Shown here one piece after another: positions 26,762 to 34,993 of a DNA stretch of 64,000 nucleotides. Source of the stretch: Methyloradius palustris (lineage in GTDB: Bacteria; Pseudomonadota; Gammaproteobacteria; Burkholderiales; Methylophilaceae); the NCBI RefSeq assembly GCF_019703875.1, contig NZ_AP024110.1, positions 1,488,001-1,552,000 of the forward strand. Reading direction: 5' to 3'. The notes under the pieces are model-generated. The model was not told the origin of the DNA. It ran no database searches and was given only the letters and a program-made list of their open reading frames with translations. The stretch's first letter is position 1; each line of letters begins with the position of its first letter. A program made the translations under genes and the position numbers.

Positions 26762-29167
26762 TTACTGCCTGCCACTACCAGGAATCGCGCTACTCAACAT
26801 CGCCATCGCTGCGATACTTATATCAGCCACCAGGATTGATTCCAAACCACCCATCTGATTCAAGATTGGCAGTGATACCGTTAAGCAAAAGTCTTCAGTA
26901 GCAGTAGAAAGATAAATACTGGAGATATACGGTTCCATGCTTTCATTAACTGCACTGTAATAAGCCTGTGCGCTGCGATCTACGCCTGCACCGCCGGCCT
27001 TGATCTTGCCGTACATATTCGGGTTAATCCAGTTTGGGTAACGCTGTATGCCGTTTGAATAGAGCTCGAAGACTACCTCAAAGAATGGGTAGTCGGTAAA
27101 GCAGCTATCCATGCAGTGCGCATCTTCTGAACGACGATATTTGAGTAATGACTTAAGTGCCTCGAGTGCACGAGCTTGCCAGTCGGAGTGAATGTCCTGC
27201 TCTGGCAATACCAGTTTTGGCGTGTCGGCCTCAACCACCACAATACTGCCTATCGTCGATTTACCTATTTTCTTCAGGTAAGCAGCACGTTCAGCAGCGG
27301 CAACGCTGTTTGAAAGCCCGCCTTGGCTACCATTGACTACTGCGATTGAAATACTGGCAACAGGGTGTTCAAGACCATCTTCCGTTGTAAAGAATCCACG
27401 CTCAAGATCGGCCGCATCATACAAATGGCTGGCGAGATCTTGAAAATGGTTAATCACATCCAGTAATCTGGCTTCAAGCTTTGGATCACTATGGTCAAGA
27501 ATCAGCACGAAATCATCGCCGCCGATGTGGCCGACCAGAATGCCCGTACCGCCTTGAAATTCTTGCCTGACAATTTCAGATAGCAGGCGAATCATGGCAT
27601 CACCACGAATGAAACCATATCGATCGTTGTAAGCCTTGAAATGATCAAGGTCGATATAAACCAGCTCAGTATCAGGATTATTACGGATACTGATATCGAG
27701 CGACTGCCTTAATGTTGGGCCAGTAGTGAGTTGTGTCAGCGGATGCAGGCTACCAGTACTCATTTTGCGGCTGATCAGTTGAGCCATGATTTCCAGCGGC
27801 TGCAAGATACCGATATAAACACCATCATCTGACACCATGATCCAGGGTTCTGCATCGCCGCGCTCAAGATACAGCCCGCGTGCCAATAATGACGATGGCG
27901 TGCGTTGGTTAATCATTTTGGGTAACGCTTCACAATAAGCGCCTAGAGAGCTCTGTTTTTGCGAAAACACCTTGCCGCGGCGCAGCAGCCCGATTGGGCG
28001 TAAATTATCGAGCACCACGGCAATTTCAGTATCTGTATTTTCGATGAAAATCTCTCGTGCCACATGCACAGGCGTGTTGACCTCAATGGTCAAACCGCGC
28101 GTGACAAATTCAGCAATACGGAACTCATCTGGAATATGCGAACGATGCGATTCATCACGTTTAGGTAGATCTGCAACGGCGGAAGATGGCCTGCTTTGTG
28201 GCTTGGCAAAATAATAACCTTGCGCATACACCAGCCCTAAATCCTGGCAATAGTTAATATCCTCAACCCGCTCCAGGCCTTCTGCCACGACTGTGCAGCC
28301 TAAACGCTGCGCCATGGAGATAATGGCTTCAAGCAATACTGTACGCACCCTGCTGCCTTGGGCCTCATGCACAATCGTTCTATCGATCTTAATAAAATCA
28401 GCACGCACCGCGGCAAGGGTACGTAAGCCATTAAAGCCAGAACCCATATCATCAAGCGCAATACGCAAGCCATGCGCACGGATGGCATCACAAAAGCGTG
28501 CCAGTAATTCAGGTGACACCTTTTCGCTCTCTACAACTTCGATGACGACATCCCGTTTTTCAATGCCATATTTGGAAAGTGCCTCAAGTATCGGGCCAAG
28601 CCAATCTTTATTCATGATGGTCTGGGGCAATACATTGATGAAAATAGGAACGCCAGGCGCGATAGATTTTGCTTTACCTGCCAAGGCTAATTGCTGGCAG
28701 GCAATATCAAGTTCTTCACTGCGCTTGAGTTGGCCTGCTAACTTAAATGACTCTTCGCCATTCAGCAGGTTGCCATCTGGGTCTTCAATGCGGCATAAGG
28801 CCTCGTAGCCAAATATTTTACCATTCTGGGTGAAATCGACGATCGGTTGGAAGAACATTTTCACATGCGATTGCAGGTCGTCTAACAGCCAAGCATGCCT
28901 GCGACGCGCATAAAAAGTACCGAATGGCATAATGCCAGCCATGATTGCAGCTGGCTCAGCTGCGCTAGCATCAGCCGCTACCATGACAAAAGATTCTGCC
29001 AAAAGCTGTTCAGGCAATGCGCCCGACAATTGATCTAAGGTTTGAATGAGTGATTTTTCGTCATTAAAGTCGAAAGTGAAAACAGATTTTTCATTGTTTT
29101 GAGCAAACTTGATATTCAGTCCATCAAGGGCTGATGTCTGGTCAATGGTATGTAGGTATAGCTTCAT
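26762..29167 (-). CDS. EAL-CBS-GGDDF c-di-GMP protein with C-terminal sensor-like region
   Basis: An 801-residue cytoplasmic protein. The EAL phosphodiesterase domain begins at Glu122 (EALCR), with Asn in NVLPQ, DDMGSG at 239-244, the Lys in FIKIDR and Glu in VAEGLE, so catalysis looks intact. A CBS pair (about 340-470) follows, then a GGDEF domain reading GGDDF at 549-553. The final 150 residues resemble a Cache-like fold (FFEVVFELYSNGIQRYPNW). It likely degrades c-di-GMP; cyclase activity of the GGDDF variant is uncertain. The protein at 54961-56892 shares the EAL-CBS-GGDDF order. Confidence 0.9.
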   Translation of the reverse strand: MKLYLHTIDQTSALDGLNIKFAQNNEKSVFTFDFNDEKSLIQTLDQLSGALPEQLLAESFVMVAADASAAEPAAIMAGIMPFGTFYARRRHAWLLDDLQSHVKMFFQPIVDFTQNGKIFGYEALCRIEDPDGNLLNGEESFKLAGQLKRSEELDIACQQLALAGKAKSIAPGVPIFINVLPQTIMNKDWLGPILEALSKYGIEKRDVVIEVVESEKVSPELLARFCDAIRAHGLRIALDDMGSGFNGLRTLAAVRADFIKIDRTIVHEAQGSRVRTVLLEAIISMAQRLGCTVVAEGLERVEDINYCQDLGLVYAQGYYFAKPQSRPSSAVADLPKRDESHRSHIPDEFRIAEFVTRGLTIEVNTPVHVAREIFIENTDTEIAVVLDNLRPIGLLRRGKVFSQKQSSLGAYCEALPKMINQRTPSSLLARGLYLERGDAEPWIMVSDDGVYIGILQPLEIMAQLISRKMSTGSLHPLTQLTTGPTLRQSLDISIRNNPDTELVYIDLDHFKAYNDRYGFIRGDAMIRLLSEIVRQEFQGGTGILVGHIGGDDFVLILDHSDPKLEARLLDVINHFQDLASHLYDAADLERGFFTTEDGLEHPVASISIAVVNGSQGGLSNSVAAAERAAYLKKIGKSTIGSIVVVEADTPKLVLPEQDIHSDWQARALEALKSLLKYRRSEDAHCMDSCFTDYPFFEVVFELYSNGIQRYPNWINPNMYGKIKAGGAGVDRSAQAYYSAVNESMEPYISSIYLSTATEDFCLTVSLPILNQMGGLESILVADISIAAMAMLSSAIPGSGRQ

Positions 29168-29438
29168 AAATGGCCTTATTTATAGTGCTTTATTTGTATT
29201 ATATTAAATGATGCAAGGCTCATGCCATGGCTGCTAACTTAATCATTACAACATATTAAACACGTAGCGCATTATTTTAGTGCAATCTCTTTCCACGGCA
29301 AGCCATTCTGAGCACTATTTCAAGGCATATTCACAAGCCCTCAGTCTTGATTTGTATCATTAAGAGATTGATTTTACTCAATCATCATTGTGTGAATGAT
29401 TGTGGTAAAGTTTGCATAAATAATCAGGGAATAAAAAT
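29168..29438. other. Intergenic region between divergent genes
   Basis: A 271-bp divergent region between the EAL protein and pilU. It is AT-rich and must hold promoters for both, but I see no convincing operator, RNA gene or repeat. Confidence 0.5.
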
Positions 29439-30542
29439 ATGGCTGCGATAGACATCACCCCCGTACTCAAATTTATGGTGGAGAAAAATGGTTCTGACCT
29501 GTTTTTTAGTACAGGCGCTGCCATCCACATTGATATTGAGGGTAAAACACTCGCAGTCAATAACCAAGTGATGAGCGCTGGCATGGTTAAGGAAATCGCC
29601 TATGCGCTGATGAGCCCTGCACAAATACAGGAGTTTGAAACCACGCTAGAAATGAATTTTGCCTACAGCGTGGCTGATATTGATGAAGCGCGCTTTCGCG
29701 TGAATATCTTCCGCCAGCGTGGTGATGTGGCGATGGTTATTCGCTGTATCAAGGCCATCATTCCATCCTTTGAAACACTTGGCCTGCCCAATATTCTTAA
29801 AGACTTAATTTCACGTCAGCGCGGGCTTATTCTGGTGGTAGGCTCTACTGGGTCGGGTAAGTCAACCACACTCGCCTCGATGATTGATCATCGCAACGAA
29901 ACGACCACAGGGCATATTCTTACGCTTGAGGACCCGATTGAGTTCATCCACAAACATAAAAAATCTATCGTGGATCAACGTGAAATCGGTATCGACACTC
30001 ACTCTTTTGATAATGGCCTGAAGAATGCCATGCGCCAATCACCTGATGTGATTCTGATTGGAGAAATCCGTGATATGGAGAGCATGAAACATGCAATGAC
30101 ATACTCGGAAACGGGGCATTTATGCCTTGCCACATTGCACGCCAACAATGCCAACCAGGCGATTGAACGCATCATTTCGTTCTTCCCGCCTGAAGGTAAA
30201 GCAGGTTTATTGCTGGGCTTGTCTATGAACCTCATCTCGGTCGTATCGCAAAGGCTGGTCGTGGGCATACACCCAAAACGCGCGGCGGCGGTTGAAGTGC
30301 TGATCAACACCCCTTACATTTCAGAATTAATACTCAAACAAAAATTAGATGAAATCAAAGAAGTAATGGCAGACAGCAATGACATTGGCATGTGTACGTT
30401 TGACCAGTCGCTGTTCAGGTTATTCAGCAACGGTAAGATCACTGAAGAAAGTGCGCTGGCTGCCGCTGATTCACGTAATGATCTATCACTCAAAATGAGG
30501 TTTGCTGCAGAAGGGGCAAAAGGTGGTGGCTTCGGTGCATAG
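29439..30542 (+). CDS. pilU: Type IV pilus retraction ATPase PilU
   Basis: A 367-residue PilT-like secretion ATPase: Walker A GSTGSGKSTT, Asp box ILTLEDPIEF, Walker B DVILIGEIRD and His box HLCLATLHANN. The FFPPEGKAGLLLGLSMNL segment and the extended C-terminus (GKITEESALAAADS.. GGGFGA) point to PilU rather than PilT. It assists PilT in pilus retraction at the inner membrane base. A pilT gene usually sits directly upstream, but here pilU stands alone. The ribosome site is AGGGA before the ATG. Confidence 0.9.
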   Translation: MAAIDITPVLKFMVEKNGSDLFFSTGAAIHIDIEGKTLAVNNQVMSAGMVKEIAYALMSPAQIQEFETTLEMNFAYSVADIDEARFRVNIFRQRGDVAMVIRCIKAIIPSFETLGLPNILKDLISRQRGLILVVGSTGSGKSTTLASMIDHRNETTTGHILTLEDPIEFIHKHKKSIVDQREIGIDTHSFDNGLKNAMRQSPDVILIGEIRDMESMKHAMTYSETGHLCLATLHANNANQAIERIISFFPPEGKAGLLLGLSMNLISVVSQRLVVGIHPKRAAAVEVLINTPYISELILKQKLDEIKEVMADSNDIGMCTFDQSLFRLFSNGKITEESALAAADSRNDLSLKMRFAAEGAKGGGFGA

Positions 30543-30614
30543 AAGTCAGTAGCACTTGGAGGTAAGTAGCAGAAGTATCGCGGTTTTCAACAATATCAAT
30601 AAGGGGGCTTTAAA

Positions 30615-30959
30615 ATGACATTCGGGGAATCAATCAAGACTTGTTTTGGCAAATACGCTGACTTTACAGGGCGTGCATCACGTTCTGAGATTTGGTGGTT
30701 TATCTTATTTACTTGTTTAGTCAATCTAGCACTATCGAGGGTCAGTCCAATAGTAGGCATGATATTCGGTCTAGCCGTATTTTTGCCATCTATCGCTGCT
30801 GGGGCAAGGCGATTACACGATACTAATCGCACTGGTTGGTGGCAGTTGCTGTACATACTCCCAATAATAGGCGTGATTATCGTCATTGTATTTTTAGTGC
30901 TGGAAGGCGAAACCACTGACAATCAATACGGCGAACCGCCGATTATTGATTACAGCTAG
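30615..30959 (+). CDS. DUF805 family membrane protein
   Basis: A 114-residue protein with the DUF805 pattern: a short cytoplasmic start SIKTCFGKYADFTGRASRSEIWWF, then four helices, with the conserved RRLHDTNRTGWW between helices two and three. Function is unknown. AAGGGGG lies upstream of the ATG. It follows pilU by 72 nt and ends at a strong terminator. Confidence 0.9.
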   Translation: MTFGESIKTCFGKYADFTGRASRSEIWWFILFTCLVNLALSRVSPIVGMIFGLAVFLPSIAAGARRLHDTNRTGWWQLLYILPIIGVIIVIVFLVLEGETTDNQYGEPPIIDYS

Positions 30960-30980
30960 CATTAGCAAAAACGCGGTAAT

Positions 30981-31007
30981 AAAAACGGGGCGCTAAGCCC
31001 CGTTTTT
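30981..31007. terminator. Bidirectional intrinsic terminator
   Basis: An 11-bp perfect stem AAAAACGGGGC / GCCCCGTTTTT with a 5-nt loop, flanked by A and T tracts. It serves the convergent DUF805 and EamA genes; the EamA stop codon (31006-31008) overlaps its right arm. Confidence 0.92.
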
Positions 31008-31890
31008 ATTTGGCATTCTCTAATCTGGCTGCATACAAAGCCGCTGCCACAATAAATCCTCCGCCTATCCATTCATGTACCGCCATCTTCTCGCCAGCTA
31101 GATAATACGAAGCAATCGCCGCCACCACTAACTCAAACAGGAATATCACCGATGCCCGAGTCACAGGGATGTGCGTAATGCCATATTGCACAAGCAAGGT
31201 AGCTGCCATCAATAGCAGTGCAATACATATCATTACAAGCCAATTCAGCAGGCTAAAGAATCCAGGGCTCGGAAAAGATAATGGTTGAAACGGCATAAAT
31301 GCCAGCGCCATAAAAATCACGCCCAGCCACACCGCCATTGATTTTGCAGGAATACTCAAATTGGTAGATTTACGCGTAATGACATTGGTCAGCGCAAAGC
31401 CTATACCAGATGACAGCGCCATCCATTCCGCAGTGTTATTGGGCAAAGGCAATGCGCCAGGCTGCCAGAGCATGATGAATGCGCCAGTCAGTGAAACGGC
31501 AATCACCGTAACTGCCTTAATATCGGCACGTTCTTTAAGCCAAAAATGCGCGAGAATCAAAGTCCATAAAGGTGATAGATAGAACAACAACATCACCCGC
31601 ATCACCTCGCCATCAATCACGGCCAACACGTAGCTGAGATTGGTCCAGCCAGCAACAACCGCCAATAGCAGAATGATTTTTGGTTGCTTGAAGACATACG
31701 GCCATTGACGCGCGAAAATCACACAGCCAATCGCTACTGCAATCAAGTAAGTATAAAAACTTGATGCGACACCCGAGACCCCAGCCTCTTGCATCAATCG
31801 GTATGGATACCAGATGATGCCCCAGCAAATCGCGCCAAAAAGCAGGCCAAAAATGGCTATTCCTTGCTTGTTACTCTTCACAACAATCAT
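31006..31890 (-). CDS. EamA/DMT-superfamily transporter
   Basis: About 294 residues from the ATG MIVVKSNKQG; a TTG nine bases upstream is the alternative. It has ten hydrophobic helices in two EamA-type repeats with little extramembrane sequence, the usual size of drug/metabolite exporters. The substrate is unknown. It is divergent from dapC (115 bp between starts). Confidence 0.85.
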   Translation of the reverse strand: MIVVKSNKQGIAIFGLLFGAICWGIIWYPYRLMQEAGVSGVASSFYTYLIAVAIGCVIFARQWPYVFKQPKIILLLAVVAGWTNLSYVLAVIDGEVMRVMLLFYLSPLWTLILAHFWLKERADIKAVTVIAVSLTGAFIMLWQPGALPLPNNTAEWMALSSGIGFALTNVITRKSTNLSIPAKSMAVWLGVIFMALAFMPFQPLSFPSPGFFSLLNWLVMICIALLLMAATLLVQYGITHIPVTRASVIFLFELVVAAIASYYLAGEKMAVHEWIGGGFIVAAALYAARLENAK

Positions 31891-31968
31891 CTTTCTCAAT
31901 GGGCACTCAAAACGTGCATCGTTATATCACAAAGGCTAAAAATTGGCTTGAATAAAGGCTTGCTGACA

Positions 31969-31998
31969 TTGGTTGATTGCCATGGCTTGATTTATAAT
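31969..31998 (+). promoter_or_regulatory. Putative dapC promoter
   Basis: A consensus TATAAT at 31993-31998 has a TTGGTT-like -35 at 31969-31974 (18-nt spacer). The -10 lies only six bases before the dapC ATG, so the message would have almost no leader. Confidence 0.45.
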
Positions 31999-32004
31999 TC
32001 AGGC

Positions 32005-33195
32005 ATGAACGAGAACCTAGATAAGCTACAGCCCTACCCCTTCCAGCGCTTGCGCGATCTGTTTCATGGCATCACGCCAAATCAGCAGTTGAAGCCCATT
32101 AATCTCTCAATTGGCGAGCCTAAGCATGAGACACCGTCACTCATTAAAAATGCGCTAGTTGACCACTTATCTGGCTTATCAACTTACCCTACAACCGCAG
32201 GCATTCCTGAGTTAAGGCAGACCATCGCAGCCTGGATTGCACGGCGCTACCAAATACATGCCCCAGATGCTGAAAAAGCCATCATTCCCGTCAATGGTAG
32301 TCGTGAAGCCTTGTTTGCTTTTGCACAGGCGTTGATCAACCCAACTTGCCCGCAAACACCGATTGTGATTTGCCCCAACCCGTTCTACCAGATTTATGAA
32401 GGTGCAGCTTTTCTAGCAGGTGCTGAGCCTTATTTCCTTAACACATTGCCTGAAAATAACCATGCAATGGATTTTGCCAGCGTGCCAGAAAGCATCTGGC
32501 TGCGTACTCAACTGGTCTATGTCTGTTCGCCAGGCAATCCGTCTGGCAAGGTCATGAGCTTGGAACAATGGAAAGAGCTATTCACGCTATCTGACCAATA
32601 TGGCTTCACCATTGCAGCAGACGAGTGCTACTCAGAAATCTATTTTGAAGAAAAGCTGCCGCCACTAGGCGCACTGCAAGCCGCACGCATGCTGGGTCGC
32701 GACTTCACACGGCTGGTAGTGTTCAGTTCACTTTCCAAGCGCTCAAACGTTCCAGGCATGCGCTCAGGCTTTGTAGCGGGCGATAGCAAGATACTGGAGA
32801 AATTCCTCATTTACCGCACCTATCATGGCTGCGCGATGAGCCCAGCGATTCAACATGCCAGCATTGCAGCGTGGAATGATGAAGCGCATGTAGTAGAAAA
32901 TCGCAGGCTATATGCCGAGAAATTTCAGCGCGTATTGCCCATGCTGCAAGATGTGCTCAATGTGCAGAGGCCAGATGCCGCGTTTTACCTGTGGGCAAGA
33001 ACACCGATTTCAGACAGGGAATATGCCATTAAACTCTACCGTGATTTAAACATCACCGTGCTACCTGGCAGTTATCTGGCGCGCGATGCGCATGGCACAA
33101 ATCCAGGCAAGAATTTTATTCGCATGGCACTCGTCGCGCCGCTTGAGGAATGTATCGAGGCGGCAAAGCGTATTAATAATTACGTGCTGGATTAG
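32005..33195 (+). CDS. dapC: Succinyldiaminopimelate transaminase DapC
   Basis: A 396-residue class I/II PLP aminotransferase. The start MNENLDKLQPYPFQRL matches the usual DapC N-terminus; a 72-codon upstream extension of the frame is not real because it runs through the divergent EamA gene start. PLP site: Lys245 in SSLSKRSNVPG; substrate and PLP residues lie in VCSPGNPSG and AADECYSE. It makes N-succinyl-L,L-diaminopimelate for lysine and peptidoglycan. It converged on miaA before the transposon separated them. Confidence 0.9.
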   Translation: MNENLDKLQPYPFQRLRDLFHGITPNQQLKPINLSIGEPKHETPSLIKNALVDHLSGLSTYPTTAGIPELRQTIAAWIARRYQIHAPDAEKAIIPVNGSREALFAFAQALINPTCPQTPIVICPNPFYQIYEGAAFLAGAEPYFLNTLPENNHAMDFASVPESIWLRTQLVYVCSPGNPSGKVMSLEQWKELFTLSDQYGFTIAADECYSEIYFEEKLPPLGALQAARMLGRDFTRLVVFSSLSKRSNVPGMRSGFVAGDSKILEKFLIYRTYHGCAMSPAIQHASIAAWNDEAHVVENRRLYAEKFQRVLPMLQDVLNVQRPDAAFYLWARTPISDREYAIKLYRDLNITVLPGSYLARDAHGTNPGKNFIRMALVAPLEECIEAAKRINNYVLD

Positions 33196-33200
33196 CGCTA

Positions 33201-33231
33201 TTAATATCTAAACTAATTAATTAGATATTAA
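33201..33231. repeat. AT-rich inverted repeat after dapC
   Basis: Arms TTAATATCTAA and TTAGATATTAA surround a 9-nt AT spacer. The all-AT stem lacks a GC core, so intrinsic termination is doubtful. It may serve the formerly convergent dapC/miaA pair. A tiny ACAA-TCGG-TTGT hairpin with TTTTAT follows at about 33234-33250. Confidence 0.5.
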
Positions 33232-33251
33232 CCACAATCGGTTGTTTTATA

Positions 33252-33259
33252 TAAAATTA
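33252..33259. repeat. Target site duplication, left copy (TAAAATTA)
   Basis: An 8-bp direct repeat immediately outside the left end of the transposon, identical to 36434-36441. An 8-bp duplication is the size generated by IS1595-family transposition. Confidence 0.93.
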
Positions 33260-33282
33260 GGTAATTATATACTTGACTGTAC
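33260..33282 (+). repeat. Terminal inverted repeat, left
   Basis: Begins GGTAATTATATACTTGAC and runs 23 bases. It is the perfect reverse complement of 36411-36433. Confidence 0.95.
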
Positions 33283-33305
33283 AAGAAAGCACTCATCTAG
33301 TAAAA

Positions 33306-33344
33306 TACTAACCATTATTATTTAACACGCAATAGTGGTTAGTA
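33306..33344. promoter_or_regulatory. Hairpin abutting the transposase start codon
   Basis: Arms ACTAACCATTATT (33307-33319) and AATAGTGGTTAGT (33331-33343) pair at 12 of 13 positions around an 11-nt loop. The outer pair T33306-A33344 includes the first base of the ATG. It could limit transposase translation, as hairpins do in several insertion sequences. Confidence 0.6.
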
Positions 33345-34288
33345 TGTTCCAGCAATTTGATTCTCTATTAGATTTAGTTACTACATTTTCAGATGAAAAG
33401 AAATGTGTAAATCACTTCAGGTTAGTAAGATGGCCTACAGGTGTTAGTTGTCCCCATTGTGGTTCTACTAAAGTCTATACACTCAATAATGGGACGCATA
33501 AATGTGCTGAACCATTATGTAATGAAAGATTTAGCGTTAGGTACGATACTATTTTTGAAGATAGTAAAATTAGTCTGCAAAAATGGTTCATGGCAATATA
33601 CCTAGTAACTAGTCATAAGAAAGGTATCTCCAGTTGCCAGTTAGCAAGAGATATTAAAGTTACTCAGAAAACAGCCTGGTACATGTTGCACCGTATCCGT
33701 ACTGCAATAGCAGTAGATTATCCTACTAAGCTTAGTGGCACTGTAGAAATTGATGAGACATATGTAGGTGGCAAAGAAAGATTTAAACACCGTAGTAAGC
33801 GTACTAAAGGTTCACAGGGCTATGGTTCTGCTAATTCCAAGGTAGTAGTACTGGGGATGGTTGAACGCGAAGGTAAGTTAAGGTTTGATACTATCAAGGC
33901 AGCTACTACTGAACATATCAAGCCAATTGTTGAAGCTAATGTATGTACTACTGCTAAAGTGAATACTGATGAAGGTAAGCAGTATAATTGGATGGATACT
34001 AACTATGATCGATCGTTAGTAAATCATGGTGTAGGTGAATATGTGAGTGGTATTAACTACACCAATACGATTGAAGGTGTATTTGGACACTTGAAACGAT
34101 CCATAATCGGCGTGTACCATCAGACTAGCAGGAAACATATAAAGCGTTACTTGGATATGTTTGCATGGCGTTGGAACTTGAAGAACGTACCTGAAGGCCA
34201 GCGCGTAAATGAATTATTGAAAGCTACTGTAGGGCGTAGGTTAACTTACAAAGCTTTGATCAGCAGTGAGGTATCGTATGGAAAATAA
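33344..34288 (+). CDS. IS1595-family DDE transposase
   Basis: A 314-residue protein from the ATG at 33344; a GTG nine bases upstream is the alternative. An N-terminal zinc ribbon has Cys36, Cys39, Cys54 and Cys59. A helix-turn-helix-like region follows (SSCQLARDIKVTQKTAWYMLHRIR). The catalytic domain has Asp137 (VEIDETYVGG), Asp209 (NTDEGKQYN) and Glu244 (NTIEGVFGHLKRSIIGVYH). This arrangement is characteristic of DDE_Tnp_IS1595. No frameshift or stop interrupts it, so it looks functional. It overlaps the next ORF by 11 nt. Confidence 0.95.
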   Translation: MFQQFDSLLDLVTTFSDEKKCVNHFRLVRWPTGVSCPHCGSTKVYTLNNGTHKCAEPLCNERFSVRYDTIFEDSKISLQKWFMAIYLVTSHKKGISSCQLARDIKVTQKTAWYMLHRIRTAIAVDYPTKLSGTVEIDETYVGGKERFKHRSKRTKGSQGYGSANSKVVVLGMVEREGKLRFDTIKAATTEHIKPIVEANVCTTAKVNTDEGKQYNWMDTNYDRSLVNHGVGEYVSGINYTNTIEGVFGHLKRSIIGVYHQTSRKHIKRYLDMFAWRWNLKNVPEGQRVNELLKATVGRRLTYKALISSEVSYGK

Positions 34289-34448
34289 AAAAGAACTACA
34301 GATTGATTTTAATGAGGCTTTACGGCGAATAGCCAATACTCCCAAAGCGGTAGTTTCTGAGGAGGCCTTGAAATTGACCGAAAAACAGAAGTATAATAAA
34401 AAAGAGGCAACTAAAAAGCTGCCTCTACCCGCTAAAAGCGGTGACTAA
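34278..34448 (+). CDS. Small ORF overlapping the transposase end
   Basis: A 56-residue charged protein (MENKKELQIDFNEALRRIAN...) starting inside the transposase 3' end, in the order expected for translational coupling. A short DFNEALRRIANTPK helix is followed by a Lys-rich tail. I do not recognise it. Its own 3' end encodes two hairpins: AGAGGCA/TGCCTCT at 34403-34426 and CCGC/GCGG at 34429-34441, which may slow or stop transcription out of the transposase unit. Confidence 0.5.
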   Translation: MENKKELQIDFNEALRRIANTPKAVVSEEALKLTEKQKYNKKEATKKLPLPAKSGD

Positions 34449-34501
34449 AATATTATAAGTAAGCGAAACTTTTGATACGCCTGCTCAGGGCATTGATACA
34501 T
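34445..34501 (-). CDS. Possible 18-residue peptide ORF with strong ribosome site
   Basis: On the minus strand, AAAGGAGG precedes an ATG with a 5-nt spacer. The reading MYQCPEQAYQKFRLLIIF stops at 34445. The ribosome site is nearly consensus, but the peptide is so short that expression is uncertain. It lies downstream of the winged-helix gene's terminator-like hairpin. Confidence 0.25.
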   Translation of the reverse strand: MYQCPEQAYQKFRLLIIF

Positions 34502-34542
34502 ATTAACCTCCTTTCTCTTGCTTGCTGCTTGGATTGGAAATA

Positions 34543-34577
34543 GAAAGCCTCAGGTGATTGCGTCACTTGGGGCTTTC
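34543..34577 (-). terminator. Terminator-like hairpin after the winged-helix gene
   Basis: Outer arms GAAAGCC / GGCTTTC (7 bp) and inner GTGA / TCAC form a broken stem just past the stop of the 34583-34984 gene. The T-run after it is short, so strength is uncertain. Confidence 0.5.
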
Positions 34578-34582
34578 GCCTT

Positions 34583-34984
34583 TTATAGCCAGTCTTTAAT
34601 AAGCCTTTTACGTTGTGCAGGTTTGTAATACTGGCCAACTCCACGCTTCTGCAATTTTCCTGCTTTTACTAATTCTGACAGCACGGTATTAATTGTTGCT
34701 TTGGTTGTATTCACTTCTTCTGGTAAATCATCAAAAACATCTGATACTGTAAGAGTTGAACCATCGTCAAAAATATTCATTACATGAACACGGATTGGCG
34801 TCTTCTTAGCTGGCTTAGGCTCAGATTGATTATCTGAATCTGTTTCCTGTAACACTTCGATTGCAATAAGCACCTTTTCATACTTAGCATTTAAGTCTCT
34901 AAGCTGCTCACGAATATGCCGCAGTTTATTTTCATAAATTGCTTTAATCTTTTCCAGATTTTCAATTGAAGATGAAGTACCCAT
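34583..34984 (-). CDS. Passenger gene: coiled-coil plus winged-helix DNA-binding protein
   Basis: A 133-residue cytoplasmic protein. Residues ~5-45 are heptad-like (ENLEKIKAIYENKLRHIREQLRDL), suggesting dimerisation. After a Lys/Pro linker, residues ~68-125 read as a winged helix: TLTVSDVFDDL, then recognition helix TKATINTVLSELVKAG and wing LQKRGVGQYYKP. It is probably a transcription regulator of the transposon. The promoter just upstream has an 18-bp palindrome between -35 and -10, which suggests autorepression. No close family is recognised. Confidence 0.72.
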   Translation of the reverse strand: MGTSSSIENLEKIKAIYENKLRHIREQLRDLNAKYEKVLIAIEVLQETDSDNQSEPKPAKKTPIRVHVMNIFDDGSTLTVSDVFDDLPEEVNTTKATINTVLSELVKAGKLQKRGVGQYYKPAQRKRLIKDWL

Positions 34985-34993
34985 GAGAATTAT

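Noticed and set aside
31789..32004. N-terminal extension of the dapC frame by 72 codons
   Set aside because: It runs through the start of the divergent EamA gene, and the downstream ATG gives the typical DapC N-terminus.
33201..33231. AT-rich inverted repeat considered as an older insertion-sequence end
   Set aside because: No matching partner or target duplication was found around it, and it lies outside the exact 8-bp duplication of the present element.
34453..34644. 63-residue minus-strand ORF overlapping the end of the winged-helix gene
   Set aside because: It is out of frame with the winged-helix gene, has no ribosome site and covers its terminator-like hairpin. The sequence is explained without it.
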